Both the position numbers and the translations under genes were made by a program. Positions 22,791 through 34,748 of a DNA stretch of 64,000 nt are shown here, piece by piece. The notes beneath the pieces were generated by a model. It was not told the DNA's origin and made no database searches. It saw nothing but the letters and a program-made list of their open reading frames with translations. The first letter of the stretch is position 1. Each line of letters opens with the position of its first letter. The stretch lies in NCBI RefSeq assembly GCF_019578655.1, contig NC_063261.1, positions 11,416,446-11,480,445 of the forward strand, given 5' to 3'. Origin of the DNA: Ricinus communis (taxonomy: Eukaryota > Streptophyta > Magnoliopsida > Malpighiales > Euphorbiaceae).

Positions 22791-23131
22791 GATACCCCGC
22801 ATGGAATGCTCAACTAAGAGAACAAAGGCAATAAAATCCAAGTGCATGACATGTATGAAAAATAAAGTAAATAAATGCAGAAAAATAAAAAGATCTAGGG
22901 GACTGCCCTGTTTTAAAATCTCCTTTCCTAAATGAATTTGGATCTTCGGGAGATGTTGAGATATCGAAGGAAATTAAAAATGTTATTTTTATATCAACTT
23001 TAGATGACAATGTTGGTAAATTGCCAATTTTTGAAGATCTACATGTTTTTTATTTGTGGCTTAATGAGGGGATGAAGAAAAGAAACAATAGTATATGTTT
23101 TTAATTTTTTAATTTACTCTTTTTTAATATT
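22791..23131 (+). other. Short coding-like remnant of unknown origin
   Basis: From about 22905 the plus strand is open for some 65 codons to a stop near 23102, with KSPFLNEFGSSGDVEISKE and FEDLHVFYLWLNEGMKKR. The KSPFxNEFGSS motif recalls plant Ulp1-protease-type transposon genes, but this is only a resemblance. The frame has no start codon of its own and is cut by the LTR at 23132. Confidence 0.3.
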
Positions 23132-23745
23132 TGTAAGCACTCATTTTTAGAATCCAGATATCGAGGGAATAACGGAAAATCCGATGATGAAAGTTATTGT
23201 TCCTTCCAAGTCTCACAGAGTTGAGGAAAATCAGGCTCCCAATTAGGGCTATAAGTAATTGAGCCAAAATATTGTTTTCTAAAATCAAATTGGACTAAAT
23301 TGACTATAATAGTTAGTTTTGGGGTCAAAATCAGTCAGATAGTCAAGTATAGGGACTAAAGTGTAAAATTTTAGAATTTTGCGAACCATCAGAGCTAATC
23401 GGCTCTACATACAACCAATCGACTGTACATAGAGCCGATCGGCTCTGCATAGTGCTGTTTAGCCCAAAACTCAGTTCTTTTATATCACTTTTCGATGTTT
23501 TTGATTTTAAATGTCAATAATTATCAAAATCAACTTTCTAGAAGGATCTTATTGATAATTATCTAGCTTTTGGTTATTTTTCTAATTAAATGGATATTTA
23601 TCAATAATTATCCTAATATTTTAAAATGCATGTATTTATCGATTGAAAGGATTTTGATAAATTCCTTTAATTATCCATTATCCTTAGAATTATCGATAAC
23701 TAAAGGAATGATTATCCTGAGCTTTAGGATTTTCTCCACCTGTTA
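23132..23745 (+). repeat. Tat-family LTR fragment, 5' part
   Basis: Starts TGTAAGCACTCATTTTT, matching TGTTAGCACTCTTTTTCC at 28983. It keeps the blocks CCGATGATGAAAGTTATTG and ATCAAATTGGACTAAATTG, the palindrome cluster (23392-23462, e.g. GAGCCGATCGGCTC) and the ATTGATAATTATC segments. It breaks off near 23745, where a different LTR-like sequence begins. Confidence 0.75.
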
Positions 23746-23748
23746 AAG

Positions 23749-24310
23749 TATGCCCTAAAAACAAGGAGTTGTCAGATGATCTATGTTAGTTTATACATCA
23801 TAATTGATGGCATACAATTACACTAAAGGCATTGTTCGACTTTTTAGTTGCGGTATTATCAAAAATAATCCAAACCGTTAGAAATGAACACCATAGAATG
23901 TAAACACAAATGTAAGAGAAATTATAAAGTGAGTTTATAATGATGAGGTTCTCATTACATACGTTCCTAAACTTTGTTCATAGTTGATGTTTGATCAAGA
24001 ATTAGATATTAATCGTTGTATATTAATCAAACGCTCGAGACTACTATAATGTATTATCACTTGTGATGTAAGCAGTCGTCATATGAGATTAAGGAATAGA
24101 GATTCTGAGATAAGTATATGGGTGCTTATTACAAGAACAAGTTCATTGAACATGACCCTACCGAGTAGTCCATATGGAACTCACCCCAAATGTCTATGGA
24201 TAAATACTTACTGTCGTTCTACTATCAGTTTCCAAAAAGATGCTAAGAATTTTCTATTATTTAAGCTCAAGGCTTCTTATTCTATCTATAGGAAAAGTTG
24301 AAGAAACCCT
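23749..24310 (+). repeat. Possible Ty1/copia LTR fragment
   Basis: Starts TGTTAAAGTATGCCCTAAAA. The content (AAACGCTCGAGACTACTATA; TTCATTGAACATGACCCT; AGTCCATATGGAACTCACC) is of the kind found in copia LTRs that begin TGTTAGAGTATG. The right end and a target duplication were not found. It sits inside a Tat LTR. Confidence 0.4.
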
Positions 24311-24701
24311 AAAAGATTTTTGATACACGTTCTTTAACCTTTAATAAATATTCATAATTAAAATAATTAATTTTAGACTTATCGGAGTGTTTATTGATAA
24401 ATATTGAATAATTCATTTAAAATTATTTAAAATTATAATATTTATCAATAAAATATTTTTAGAAGATGTATTTTCACTAATTTTGACGTTTTAAATTGAA
24501 AAATTATGCAAAATGATATCGGATTTCGAGTAAATTAGACGGGCGTGGTCCCTAAAATAAAAGCGCAATAGAAAGTCTGCACCAACTCAGGCCTACGAAG
24601 TGAAGCTTCTACAACTCCCAATCATATCCTTTTTGTCGTATCCTTGATGTTTACAATTTGTCTTGATTTATTAATTATTATCAAAAAAACCGGGGGCAAA
24701 C
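24311..24701 (+). other. Tat-like 3' region with polypurine tract
   Basis: AT-rich, non-coding sequence that ends in AAAAAAACCGGGGGCAAA (24683-24700), directly before an LTR start at 24702. The minus-strand element at 50 kb has the similar tract AAATCGGAGGCAAC before its LTR. This is the plus-strand primer site of the family. Confidence 0.6.
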
Positions 24702-25003
24702 TGTCAGCAACCTTTTTCCGAATCTAAATATCGAGAGAATTATGAAAACCCGATGATGAAAGTTGCTGCTTTTTTCAAGTCTCGAAAGGTTGAAGACGAT
24801 CGAATCCTAATTAGGTTTGTGAATGATTTAACCAAAAATTATTTTTCGAAATCAATTTGGACTAAATTGATAAAAAAATTAAGTTGGAGGGGTAAAATTG
24901 TAAATTTAAAAAGTTCAGGGACTAAACTGTAAAAAACTGTAAACTTTTTAGCACCTGAGCCAATCGTGTACAGCCGAATCGTCTGATTGAGAAAAATGAC
25001 ACT
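24702..25003 (+). repeat. Tat-family LTR fragment, first 300 bp
   Basis: Starts TGTCAGCAACCTTTTTCCG right after a polypurine tract and matches the opening of the other Tat LTRs (CCCGATGATGAAAGTTGCTG; CAATTTGGACTAAATTG; one palindrome unit near 24960). At 25003 it is interrupted by a complete solo LTR. After that LTR the Tat sequence does not continue as LTR, so a deletion also occurred here. Confidence 0.75.
24999..25003. repeat. Target-site duplication, left (ACACT)
   Basis: ACACT immediately before the LTR start TGTAATACCC at 25004; repeated at 27889-27893. Confidence 0.85.
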
Positions 25004-27888
25004 TGTAATACCCAGAGTTTTCTTTTTAATAATAATAATATTAGTAATAACTAATAATGAGTTTTTGTTTAATTTAATTTTACTTTATTTTAATTAATTT
25101 AATTGGGATGATTTAAAATAGAATTTTAATGCTAGACAAAAATAAGGGATTATTTTCTATATCTAATTAGTTTGATTTTCAAAGAAATTAATTAAGTAGA
25201 TTCCTTAGGGGATAAATTACATATATATATATATATAGATACATACATACAGGTCACTTAATTTTCCCCAATCTGAATATATGAATTAAGTATTATATTT
25301 AAAAGTTATGAACGAATTAGTAGATAGTATTCTTATAAAAGAATTTATTGGAGAATGACAAATTTTAATTAGCAAATGAGGTTGGGTTAAATTGGAAAAT
25401 AGTTAGCAAATTGATTATTTAATTTAATTAAGTGTTAGGATTAACTTGATAATTAATTTTGGAATAAGGGCTAAAAGTATAATTTTTTTAATATGGGGTT
25501 TAAATGAAAATTTTCATGGTTGGTATTTTTATAATTAAATATGTCGGTAATGGCATTTTAGTAATTCCACCTTTAAAAGCAAGGGTAAATAAGTAATTCT
25601 CTATTTTTAATAAATGTAATTTGGCCCAAATTAAGTAATTAGGGCTTAATTGAAAAGATAAAGAAAAGTTAGAGGGTTAAATAGAAATTTTATAGAGAGA
25701 AATTGTTAGTAATTAAAAAAAAGATGAGGACTAAATAGTGAAGAAGAAAAGTTGGAGGACCAACTGGCGATAAGAAAAAGTAAGAGAAGAGAAGGAGATC
25801 GAAGGAGAGGAGGAAGAAGGAGGAAGCTTCGTCGGCTTCAATGGCGGGCGGCGATGGACGATCGATCGGGTGTGGCAACGATGGCTAGGGATGCTGTTGT
25901 CATCAGCGAGCTCATTGGTGTTGGTGGCGACGGTAGGCGAGGAAAGAAGAAGGGCAGCTGTAGCTTCCTTTGCCACCATGCATGGCGTATCCGGCGTCCA
26001 ATGGCGGCGAGGTTGTTCTTAAAATGACTGGTGAGTTGAGGGCTCTCTTTTGGGAATAGAGGCGTCGGCAATGGCTGCTGGAGAAAGGAGTTCTGTCGAG
26101 GTGAGGGCAACTAGAATTTTAAGTTTTTTCGGTCCTCTCCGGCGAGCTTTGGTCGATCAGAGGGCATATCCCGACTCCCCTCAGCTCAAGCTTTTCAATG
26201 GCACTAGTTTCGCAGCGATCGGACTCCATTTGAAAATCGACGGCCGAGATCATCTATAAATTTCTCTGAATGATCGGGGGTCGGATCAGAGGATCAGAGG
26301 ATTGGGTGTTGGAATCATCATCAGCACATTGTCTCGAGTCCGTAGGCGTGTTCGGATCATCGATCGGACTCCAATGGCTAGAGGCGAGTCGACCGGGTTA
26401 TCAAGCGTCTCGATAATTTTCTAGCCGTTGATTTTTAGAGATTGTTAATTAAAAATTATGTGTTTAATTATTGTATTGAGCATTAGAAAAATTATGTGAG
26501 GATTGTTGTCGAAATAAATAGTATGTCGAACCGTCTGCCAATAATTATGATCTGTGATGTGTGGCGGAATTAGGAAAAATAATAAAGTCTTGGTGGCCCG
26601 ACTCCCACTAATTAATTGTTGAGAAATTAGAAGTGTTTTCTGGCAGGTCCTGGACCCGTTATACGAGGGGTAGACGTCCGCATTTAGGGGAGATTCTGCC
26701 AAATTCTCGGTAGAATTTATTCGAGTCTAAATTCTTGAGCAGTCGGTCTTAGGAGTCTAAGCCTAGGGATATTTGTTAAATGTTTCACTTTTATTGATTG
26801 AATTGTTCTCATGAATAGATAATCTAGCATTTCGACTCGCTCCACCCGAGGCATCGGAGCAAAGCTAGGAGGTCGTCAGAACTATGAGTTAAAGTCATAT
26901 ATCTGTTATGCATGTGTCATGCGCAGATTTTTAAATAGCAATTGTGATTAATTGATTATAGATTTAAATTATTCATTTATTTATTATTCATATATATCAT
27001 TTTCTTCATCATTGATATTACGATTGCATGATGACTTGGGATGAGATAGCAGTAGAACATGCCACCTGATGGGTTGCATTAGGACCGCGTGCACACCGGT
27101 ATGAATCTGAGACAAGTAGTAAAATAATTTAGGACTTGTCCTGGTCGAGTTCAACTCTCTAGGCTGTGTAAAGTATATTTGCCGGAGTAAAGATTCCTGG
27201 TCGAACGTTGCTATTTGGTTGCTGGCTTTATTGGAAATTACGTGACCATACTGGATTTAAGGACCTTGGTCGAGCTTCGCTCTCTAAGCGCTAGTCTTAT
27301 TGGAGTAAGAGAGCCGAAAGGCTAAGACTGTTAGTGTTGAGAGTTAGAGTTCTACTGAGGTACTCATCCCATAATATGTAAAATTTATTTTATAGAAGCA
27401 TAGCATGACACGTGTTTTTACAAGACGTAGTATTTACTTAGTTAAACAAATATTTTATTGAAGTGTTGTATTTGTTTTGGATATATGATTTTAACTCACT
27501 CTCGAGACTGACAGTCTTAATTCAACTGTTTTTTAGGTGTTGTTAGTTTTTCTGCTGTTCTTTTCCTCTAGCAGCTTGATTCCTTCATCTTCGGGTTTAA
27601 TGTAACTAACTTTTGGTATGTTTGACTTTTAGAATTTTAGAATCTTCGCAGTAGAAATTTCAGACTCATCATTTTATAATTACATGTAAATTCTAGAATT
27701 TCTGCAGTAGAAATTTCAGACCTATTTATGCTGGCAGACTAAATTTAAAATGTAGTATCTGATGGCTAAAGGTTAATTGTGGAATAGTGCAATTTGATTG
27801 AGTTAGTGAATGGTCAGGCTTACTACGGGATTTGGTAGCCTTAAGCCTACCCATTCCCTAGTACAGGCCCACATTTTGGGTCGTGACA
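25004..27888 (+). repeat. Complete solo LTR, chromovirus (Tekay/Del)-like, 2,885 bp
   Basis: Ends TGTAATACCC and GGTCGTGACA with a perfect 5-bp target duplication ACACT on both sides, and no PBS or internal region: a textbook solo LTR. The long LTR, the TGTAATACCC start and the GTCGTGACA end fit Tekay/Del chromoviruses. The orientation is inferred from that and is less sure. A GA-rich then GC-rich block at 25730-26400 may be the transcribed leader. The several open frames there on both strands reflect base composition and are not called genes. Confidence 0.85.
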
Positions 27889-27893
27889 ACACT
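27889..27893. repeat. Target-site duplication, right (ACACT)
   Basis: ACACT directly after GTGACA, identical to 24999-25003. Confidence 0.85.
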
Positions 27894-28149
27894 CATCTAG
27901 TTTAGGGAACACGCCTGCTTGATTGAAGAACTACGTCCGTTCGATTGAAGGGCTACGCCTACTTGATTGAAGGACTACGCCTGTGATTTGTATAGACTTC
28001 TCCCTGTCTTTTGACCATTTTCCACTTCAAGAATCAATAAAACTAGGATTTTCTACTTCAAGTTGATTTCCCATTTCTAGGTGTTGAATTTGATTTTGGA
28101 TGGATAATTTCCACTTTGGGGTGTAATTTGATTTACTTTTGTAGGCAAA

Positions 28150-28415
28150 TGGCATGAATGGTACTATAACTATGGCTATTATATCCACTTGGTACCTCAA
28201 CTCAATAATCACAAAAAATGGTTCCCCAACTGACCAACAATGAATCAGGTTACACTTTTCGTTCATTATATAATAATGTGGTAGTCAGATTCTCTCATTA
28301 ATTATCATATCACCTTTTATGTAGACACAACTAATCCTAGTTAGATGTTGAACATTCTCTCAGCTCCTCTATCTTGAACTCATACCTTGCAATGTGTTTG
28401 GAGATTAGGATTTAC
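28150..28415 (+). repeat. TIR element, left half (MITE-like)
   Basis: The left arm, about 28150-28235 (GGTACTATAACTATGG; TTGGTACCTCAACTCAATAA), is the inverted complement of the right arm of the copy at 48845-48955. The interior, AATCAGGTTACACTTT to TTGAACTCATACC, matches 48575-48715 in direct orientation. The right arm is missing here. No transposase is visible. Confidence 0.6.
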
Positions 28416-28424
28416 TCAAATTAC

Positions 28425-28740
28425 AGGAAACACCATCTCACCAATTTTATTGAAGTTTTAGGAGACACCATCTCGCAACTTTAATTGACATAGGAAGCAC
28501 CACTTCACTGCATTGATAAACGAGCCCATGTAGAGAAGACACCATCTTGCTCCCAAGATATGACCTCGCTACTTGCTCGAGTTACTTGGTAGAATAGGAG
28601 GCACCACCTCATTGTCTGCACTTATTGTGGGAGACACCATCTCATCGTTTGTGTGATTATTTCTGAATGATAGCTACTTGGTAGAATAGGAAGCACCACC
28701 TCATTATCTGCACTTATTGCGAGAGACACTATTTCACCAT
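28425..28740 (+). repeat. Degenerate tandem repeats, GGAGACACCATCTCA type
   Basis: About eight variants of GGAGACACCATCTC or GGAAGCACCACCTCA separated by 20-60 bp. In addition, one larger unit of 92 bp is duplicated (ACTTGGTAGAATAGGAGGC at 28584 and ACTTGGTAGAATAGGAAGC at 28676). No function is evident. Confidence 0.6.
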
Positions 28741-28982
28741 TTGTATGACTGCTTATGGATGATGAATTTATGGCTAGGTCAAGTTGTTTTGTCCCCTTTC
28801 TTTGGAGAGTGAACGAAATGAAGTTGAACATTGTAATTATCTACAAAGAAAACTTGGCCTCAAGAGTGGTATCCTGGGCTTGGCTTAGTAAGAATGAATG
28901 AATAATGTAAATGAGGCAAATCACTGTGACCTCATTTCCCAATGGAGTAGCCACTGTGAGCGTGGCTTTTTCGAGACCCACC

Positions 28983-31097
28983 TGTTAGCACTCTTTTTCC
29001 GGATTTAAAAATCGAGAGAAAAATAGAAAACCCTATGATGAAAGTTATTGCCTTCTCAAGTCTCGAAAGGTGAAGGACAGGCGACTCCAAGGCTACAGTC
29101 GAGGTTAATCTAGCTGGAATTGCCTTTCTGAAATCAATTTGGACCTAATTGTCAAAAAAATTAAGTTTGACGGTCAAAACAGCAATTTTTACAAAATAGG
29201 GACTAAATTGCAAATTTTAAAACTTCCTCTACAGAGCCAATCAGCTCTTCATAGAACCGATTGGATTTTGACACTCCTACGTCGGTTTTTCGGATGATTA
29301 TACATCCAAATACAGATTCTAGAAGGTTTTATTGACGATAATCATCATTTTATCGATAATTATTTAAATTTTAAATAAATAAATTGGATATTTATCGATA
29401 TTCCTAGAAACCTATCGCTTTCTCTAAGGTTTCCTTTGAAACCCTACCTCTATAAATAGAAAGAGGTGTTTAGGGTTTCAGGGGAGATCAAGAACTAAAA
29501 TTTAGCTGAGAGCTAAATCAAGAGAGAAGAAACACTGAGAAAGAAAAAGTAGAGAGAAAATCAAAAGGAAATAGAAAGAAAAGTATTATCAATCATAATC
29601 ATCATTTGAGAATCCAAGCCATTGAAGAGAGTCATTTTAGAAAACAAGTCACTTAAGAAAGAGTGTTTTTGGAAACTGTTTTTCAATCGATAGAAGATTT
29701 GCCAAATCTAGCTCTAGATTGCTACCCAGTTTTCAACTCAACTGCATCCTCATCGCCCGATACTTACAGATCCAACATCCACGGTGACAACCTGAGGGTT
29801 TCTTCCACCATATATCTGCATTCATCATAAAATAAGTTCTTTCATTCTTATGTTTTCTATATTCTTTGTTTTAGAAACATGATTAGGGTTTTGATGTACA
29901 ATAAATTTGATTAGATTATGTTTTCATTAATCTGCATGATAATAGGGTTTTGGTTTTGATATTAAGAACTTAATGTTTTTTTGATATATGAGGTTTTGCC
30001 AATTAGGGTTTTAGATTTGATTAGAAACATGTTATAGGGTTAATACTTAAATATATTTGTTAATATGATTAAGTAATTGAATCAGTTAAAACATGATTCT
30101 TCTATTTTTACTGCCTTCTATTAATCTATAAGATTTAGGGTTTTAGTGATTTAGGGTTTTAATTGGGTTATGTAACTTTTATTTTGATATTTTTTTATCT
30201 ATTTTATCTCATTCTAATTAATTTTTAACGTCCATGCATGTGAAGATCGGCTCTGGGGATGCGAGATTATGCTGGCGATTAAAGGAAAATCGAACAAAAC
30301 CTACCTAAGGACCCTAGAGCCAATCGACTGTTCAAGCTAGACTCCCAATTTTAAGTATTTTTGACATATTTTGATGTATTCTCAGCCTCTATAAAGTTTT
30401 AGGTCTTTCCATTTTTGCAATCATAGTTGTAGGCAGGTTGTAATAATACATAGACTTAAGGGTAAAAATTGATCCAACATGAATCTGATAGTCTCATAGG
30501 CTAATCAATATTAACCGCACTTGAAACCCTAAAATCAAAGTAGACTAGCGGGCCTTGGCATGTTTAGTTAGGGTTTAAACTCATTTAAGGTGGAAACCAT
30601 AATGAATGGGCCTTCTCATAACAAGTAGTCTATCAGGCTTAAAGGCTGGAATCCAAAGAGCATAACATGTAATCGGGCTAGAATAGGTTGGGTCTTACAT
30701 ATAATTGGTTAGTAAACTAGACCAACAAACACAGGCTGGGCTTGAATAAAATGGCCTAGTTTTAGGTGTATTGCATGTGGTGGTTTCGGCATGCATGTAT
30801 ATAAATTACTTGCATTTATAGAGAATACTTTGTTAAACAATAAAGTTAGAGACTAATATACACAAATAAGAAAGTTGGCTTCTGGATCCATCTCTGGACT
30901 CTATAGTGTAAGCTTCCTTATGGAATTTGAGAAACACCACTCATTAGTAAAAGTGTCCCAATGATTACCTGAGTGGCGACTCCCATCTTCGCGCTAGTCT
31001 TAGTGATTAATTAGCGTGATCCTGATTAGATTGAAAATCCTTATAGTGTCGTAGTCGTTAAAAATACTTGGGTGCGCATCCGAAACCACTGCCCATA
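28983..31097 (+). repeat. Tat-family LTR, reference copy (about 2,115 bp)
   Basis: Starts TGTTAGCACTCTTTTTCC. The opening part has the CCTATGATGAAAG block, the AATTTGGACCTAATTG block and a reduced palindrome cluster (29229-29266). TATAAATA at 29451-29458 is followed by a purine-rich leader. The long transcribed part has a second palindrome group (30240-30330) and the distal blocks GGATCCATCTCTGGACTC and GAGTGGCGACTCCC (30880-30990). It ends near 31097 after TGGGTGCGCATCCG. No PBS follows, so it acts as the 3' LTR of the 27.9 kb region. Confidence 0.82.
29451..29458 (+). promoter_or_regulatory. TATA box of Tat LTR
   Basis: TATAAATA, conserved at the same place in three other copies: 1515-1508 (minus), 50593-50586 (minus) and 58493-58500. 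Transcription would start about 30 bp downstream, giving an opening segment (U3) of about 500 bp. Confidence 0.7.
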
Positions 31098-33494
31098 CCG
31101 CCCTAAGTTATTACGGCTACGTCACCATGTTAGAGGTTGTCTTATCCGTGCTAGGCTCAATTCAAAATTAAGACGTTCAGGAAGAGGTCTCAAGGGATAA
31201 CGACAACTGCGATGACCTGAAATTATCAGAGAAGACTGGGAGTCACCACCCAAGTAAAATAATCGGGACAAATAAAGAGAGGCAAAAGATGGCAGCTCGG
31301 ATTCCTCGCGGAGAACCTAACTTTCCCCCTCCCCGAATCAGAGATTTGGGTTCGGAATGTTAGGTACATGTTGGGAAGGGGTTAGGCACCCCAACACGCC
31401 TGGATACAAAGTCCGACCTCCACTGGACTCTAAGGCTTTTGGTTCCCTAGTCATATTAACCTAGCTTGGTTGCTACCCATTTTATTACAATAAATATTTT
31501 ATTATCTTATCTAAACATGCAATGGGTGAGAAAAGGAGAGGCATACATCTACTTAAGTAGGGAAGGCACATTGGTGCTGCTAATCCTAGAGGAGGTACAT
31601 TGGTACCTTAGATTTTATACAACATGCCAAAGTAACCAAATAAGAACTAGTTTTATTGAGTTTGTGGATGTTGGGTTCATTTTATCTTTAATTAATAAGT
31701 TGAATAAGATATGGAAGGCTGGGGACTCATATTGGTGAGTCGATTTATTTTAGTTAACATGTGAGGTGATCAATCAACTTAAAAATTCGATTTACCATTA
31801 GCATGTGAAGTGAAATCTAAGTATAGCCAATCAATTTATAAAATTGATATAAAGAAAGGGAAGAGAGGAATTAATGAGTTACAAACCAGATAAATAATTA
31901 TAAAAAAGGATTTTATAACATCCTAGCTAATATAAACACAAATCACACAAACACTCAGGCAATTATTAAATTCACATTTAGCTTAACTATTGATAATCCA
32001 CTTAAATGGACTAGGCCACGTATAAATGTCCCACTTGTACTATGAAGAAAAATATATTAGTTTAATACCAAATATTAGCATTAGGACACTAAACAAATAA
32101 AATGATGATTTTAATACTTAAAACACCCAAAAACCTAATAAAAATTCAAACTTTATATATATATATACTAAAATTAAATCATTTTCCAAGAAAAAGAAAA
32201 TAAACACGCTCCTTTAACCCTAAACATGCCAGTAATCATGCATTTAAAGTCTAGCTAAGCACATTTAAGCATAAGGCATGTATTAATCTAAAAACAATCT
32301 AAACATACGTATAAACTTTAAATCAAACCTAAAACACGTTGGATAGAGGTTTTCATGCTTAAAAATATCATTGGCATCAAGTAAACACATACCTTTACCT
32401 TAAATCATTCATGCAAAAAATAAAATTTTGAAGCTTCTAGAAGCTTACCCTGCATGGTGGTAAGCCTTAGCCCACATGGGGTAAGCTTAGAGGAGCTTCC
32501 CAAAAGCAAAAATGGGGGTTTTCTTAGCACACTTAACACCCAAACATCAATGCATAAGTAAAAAGTAAGATATTTGGAGCACGAAATATAACCAAAACTA
32601 ATGTCAATCTGGATTTTTGGCCCTTGGGGTTTACCTTTGAAGAATCAAGGGTGAGAAATGGAACTTTGGGTGGTGGAGGGCTCTCTTGTCTCCTAAGACA
32701 CCAAATGAGCTCTAAAGAATTCATGGACCTCTTTGAGAGACCTAAAAGATAAACTCTTAGTATGTGAAAGGGGTTTTGTGTTCTCGGGATTGGCTTAGTT
32801 TCAAAGTGGTTATAAAGTTGGTAAAAATGGGATTTTGGTATTTTTTATAAGAAAGGGTGATGACTTGAGGGCGATGGAGTGCTTCTAGTTATTGAGGTGT
32901 TTGGAAGATAAATCTTAAGGTGGTAGAGTGGTGGTTTATGGGTATTTTGTATATGGGTTCAAGGGTGTTGAGTGCTTGGATGGTATAAAAGGGTTAAAGT
33001 TGATGTTTTTATAGTTTTTAGGAAGGAGAAGGTGGTTGGAGTTGTTAGAGATGATGGTCTAGGGATTGCAAAGTTAGGGTATTTCTTCATGGTTGAATGT
33101 TAAGAGTTGTGGCTAGGGTTTTTGGGTAGAGAATATGATGGTTATATATGATAAAGTGAGGGTTTTTAGGATTTAGAGAGGTGGTTGGTGACTCGTTGAT
33201 GAAATGGATAGTTAAGGATCAATTTTTAGGAGTTATAGAATGTTTTTAGATGATGCCATGCGTCTTTAGGTGGATTCTAACTGTCAAAGGCACTAAGTTT
33301 GAGGTTGATAGCATTTAGGAGCCCAAACCCACATGGGCTTAGCTTGACTCATTGATTTGAGGCAAGCGACTTAGGGTTTTTGGCCGAGTGATCTTTTTAG
33401 GCTCCAATTTTGTGTTGTAAGGGTTTTTAAGGAACTTTTCGATCGCAACGGTCCATTCTAAAGGTTTCAAGTGTCTTTAGGTGCCTTTCGGAGC
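31098..33494 (+). repeat. Second Tat/Ogre-like LTR block, ends not resolved
   Basis: The region 31225-31420 carries GACTGGGAGTCACCACCC and GGGAAGGGGTTAGGCACCCC, phrases typical of the region around Ogre/Tat LTR ends. The rest to about 33480 is non-coding. It includes a perfect palindrome AAGCTTCTAGAAGCTT near 32430 with related GTAAGCTTA motifs, and a G-rich transcribed-looking segment (32740-33480). It interrupts ORF-A, whose last 80 codons resume at about 33495. Open frames 31466-31738 and 32533-32724 are not recognised and are probably chance. Confidence 0.4.
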
Positions 33495-33739
33495 ATTCTT
33501 CCCTTCGCTACTCAAAGTTCACTCTATCGAACTTGTCCTGGTATCGAGCTTACAAAATGAAAGAGCAAAAGTTAAGTAATAACAGCGACCTAACTACAAA
33601 TGACAACTTCAAAGCTTGGGTTCAGCTTCACACTACCACTGCACTTGGATTTTTAAGATTTAAGAGGAGTCGAGAGCTAGCTACTGAATCTAAGGATGCA
33701 AAAGCAAAGAGAAGAAAAAGAAGATACTTCTATTTTTAG
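33495..33739 (+). pseudogene. C-terminal tail of antisense ORF-A, copy 3
   Basis: The open reading ends LTTNDNFKAWVQLHT, then FKRSRELATESKDAKAKRR and a stop at 33737-33739. It matches the tail of ORF-A at 9285-9380 (minus), where ITNDNYKAWAELQ and FRRSRELAANSKDANGKRRK are read. As there, it converges on an integrase end about 290 bp away. Only the tail survives; the rest was displaced by the LTR block to the left. Confidence 0.72.
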
Positions 33740-34025
33740 ATCTTATTGATTTTTCTTAGGATTTAGTTTATCTTTTTTTTAGTAGTGCATAAAGTAACAA
33801 ACAGACATGTACATATTTGATAAAAATTCTCAATAATTTTATTCATTTAGTAAAGGCCCAGATGGGTACATTTTTATTTCTCATGACACAACTCATGTTA
33901 TCAGCCAGTCCTTTCGGATTTTCAAGCCGATCATTTTCTCTCTTTTGCCTTAATTTTTAACTGACCAGGCTTTTCAGGTTTTCTGATCAGCAGGCTATTT
34001 TTCTGTTATTCTCCTTTTTCTATTT
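33740..34025. other. Convergent 3' spacer, copy 2
   Basis: This 286-bp spacer lies between the stops of ORF-A (plus) and integrase (minus). Its reverse complement matches 8986-9282 along most of its length, including the CTGATCAG/CTGGTCAG inverted repeats and TGTGTCATGAGAAATAAAAA. Confidence 0.65.
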
Positions 34026-34253
34026 TTATAAATAGTATTTCTTGAGACGATCCAGGTTGATGGGCTCAGAGAATTCATTCCCTTCTAAATTTGAATTCTT
34101 ATAAGCATCATTGGGCAAGGTTTTCTTTATAAGGTACGGGCCCTCCCAGTTAGGCCTGAACTTTCTCTTGGATCAAATGCAGTAGGTCTTGTATGCTTCA
34201 ATACCAAATCACCAACTTTAATATTTCTCTGTTCCAATATTTCCCAGTTTCAG
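34026..34253 (-). pseudogene. Tat-type integrase C-terminal fragment
   Basis: The minus strand reads VGDLVLKHTRPTAFDP and, after a frameshift, WEGPYLIKKTLPNDAYKNSN, then INLDRLKKYYL and stop at 34028-34026. It is the same terminal module as 8800-8985. The upstream part of pol is absent because the Athila-like element begins at about 34254. Confidence 0.78.
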
Positions 34254-34617
34254 TGAGTTTGATTAAGTTTATTACCCTTGAGAATTAGTGATATCTTAAT
34301 TGAATACAATCTAATAGCTTGAAACATTATTAGAATATCCTAGGAACAATTGAATTTAATAATTGAGAATTTGATTTGACTTCTTTGATGATTGTCGTTA
34401 AATGAAATATGGACTTCTAGTGTTTTTAACTATTAAAATTCCATCTTTTTTATTAATTTCTTTTATTATTTCAATTTCCAATCTTTACAAGTTAATTCTT
34501 CTAGTTTATATAAGGTTTTAGCAAATATCAATTGAGTTGTCCCTATGGGATTGACCTTGATTCAATATATTATACTGCGATTACCTTGTGCACTTGTAGG
34601 TGAAGATTTTAGCAATT
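34254..34617 (+). repeat. Truncated 5' LTR of Athila-like element
   Basis: Corresponds to about the last 360 bp of the 3' LTR (42350-42717): GGGATTGACCTTGATTCA against GGAATCGATCTTGATTCA, and TTGTGCACTTGTAGG against ATGTGTACTTGGAGG. The two LTRs are clearly diverged, so the insertion is old or the ends come from different copies. Confidence 0.7.
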
Positions 34618-34625
34618 AAGTTTTT

Positions 34626-34645
34626 AGTGTCGTCGCCAGGGACAA
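34626..34645 (+). other. Degenerate primer-binding site, tRNA-Asp type
   Basis: TTTTTAGTGTCGTCGCCAGG sits where the intact family site TGGCGCCGTTGCCGGGGA (60085-60102) would be. The differences are mainly G-to-A and C-to-T changes. Confidence 0.6.
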
Positions 34646-34748
34646 CAGTTTCTAATTATTATTTGTTGAGATCTTGTGTTTATTTTATTCATTTTATTTT
34701 ATTTTATTATTTTCTTTCTTTCTTTTGCTAAGAGATTTTCAATTAGTT

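Larger units (their letters stand above)
27894..28982 (+). other. Tat-family 3' region upstream of 3' LTR
   Basis: Non-coding. It starts with repeated GGGCTACGCCT..CTTGATTGAAG phrases (27905-27985), like the CGCTCCACTGG/GAGGACTTCG phrases of the region 51060-51270. It then holds a truncated TIR element (28150-28415) and short degenerate repeats (28425-28740). A further 240 bp with no identified feature precede the LTR at 28983. Confidence 0.5.

Noticed and set aside
25690..26110. Overlapping open frames on both strands inside the solo LTR
   Set aside because: They coincide with a GA/GC-rich segment of an LTR, overlap each other on opposite strands, and contain no domain; composition explains them.
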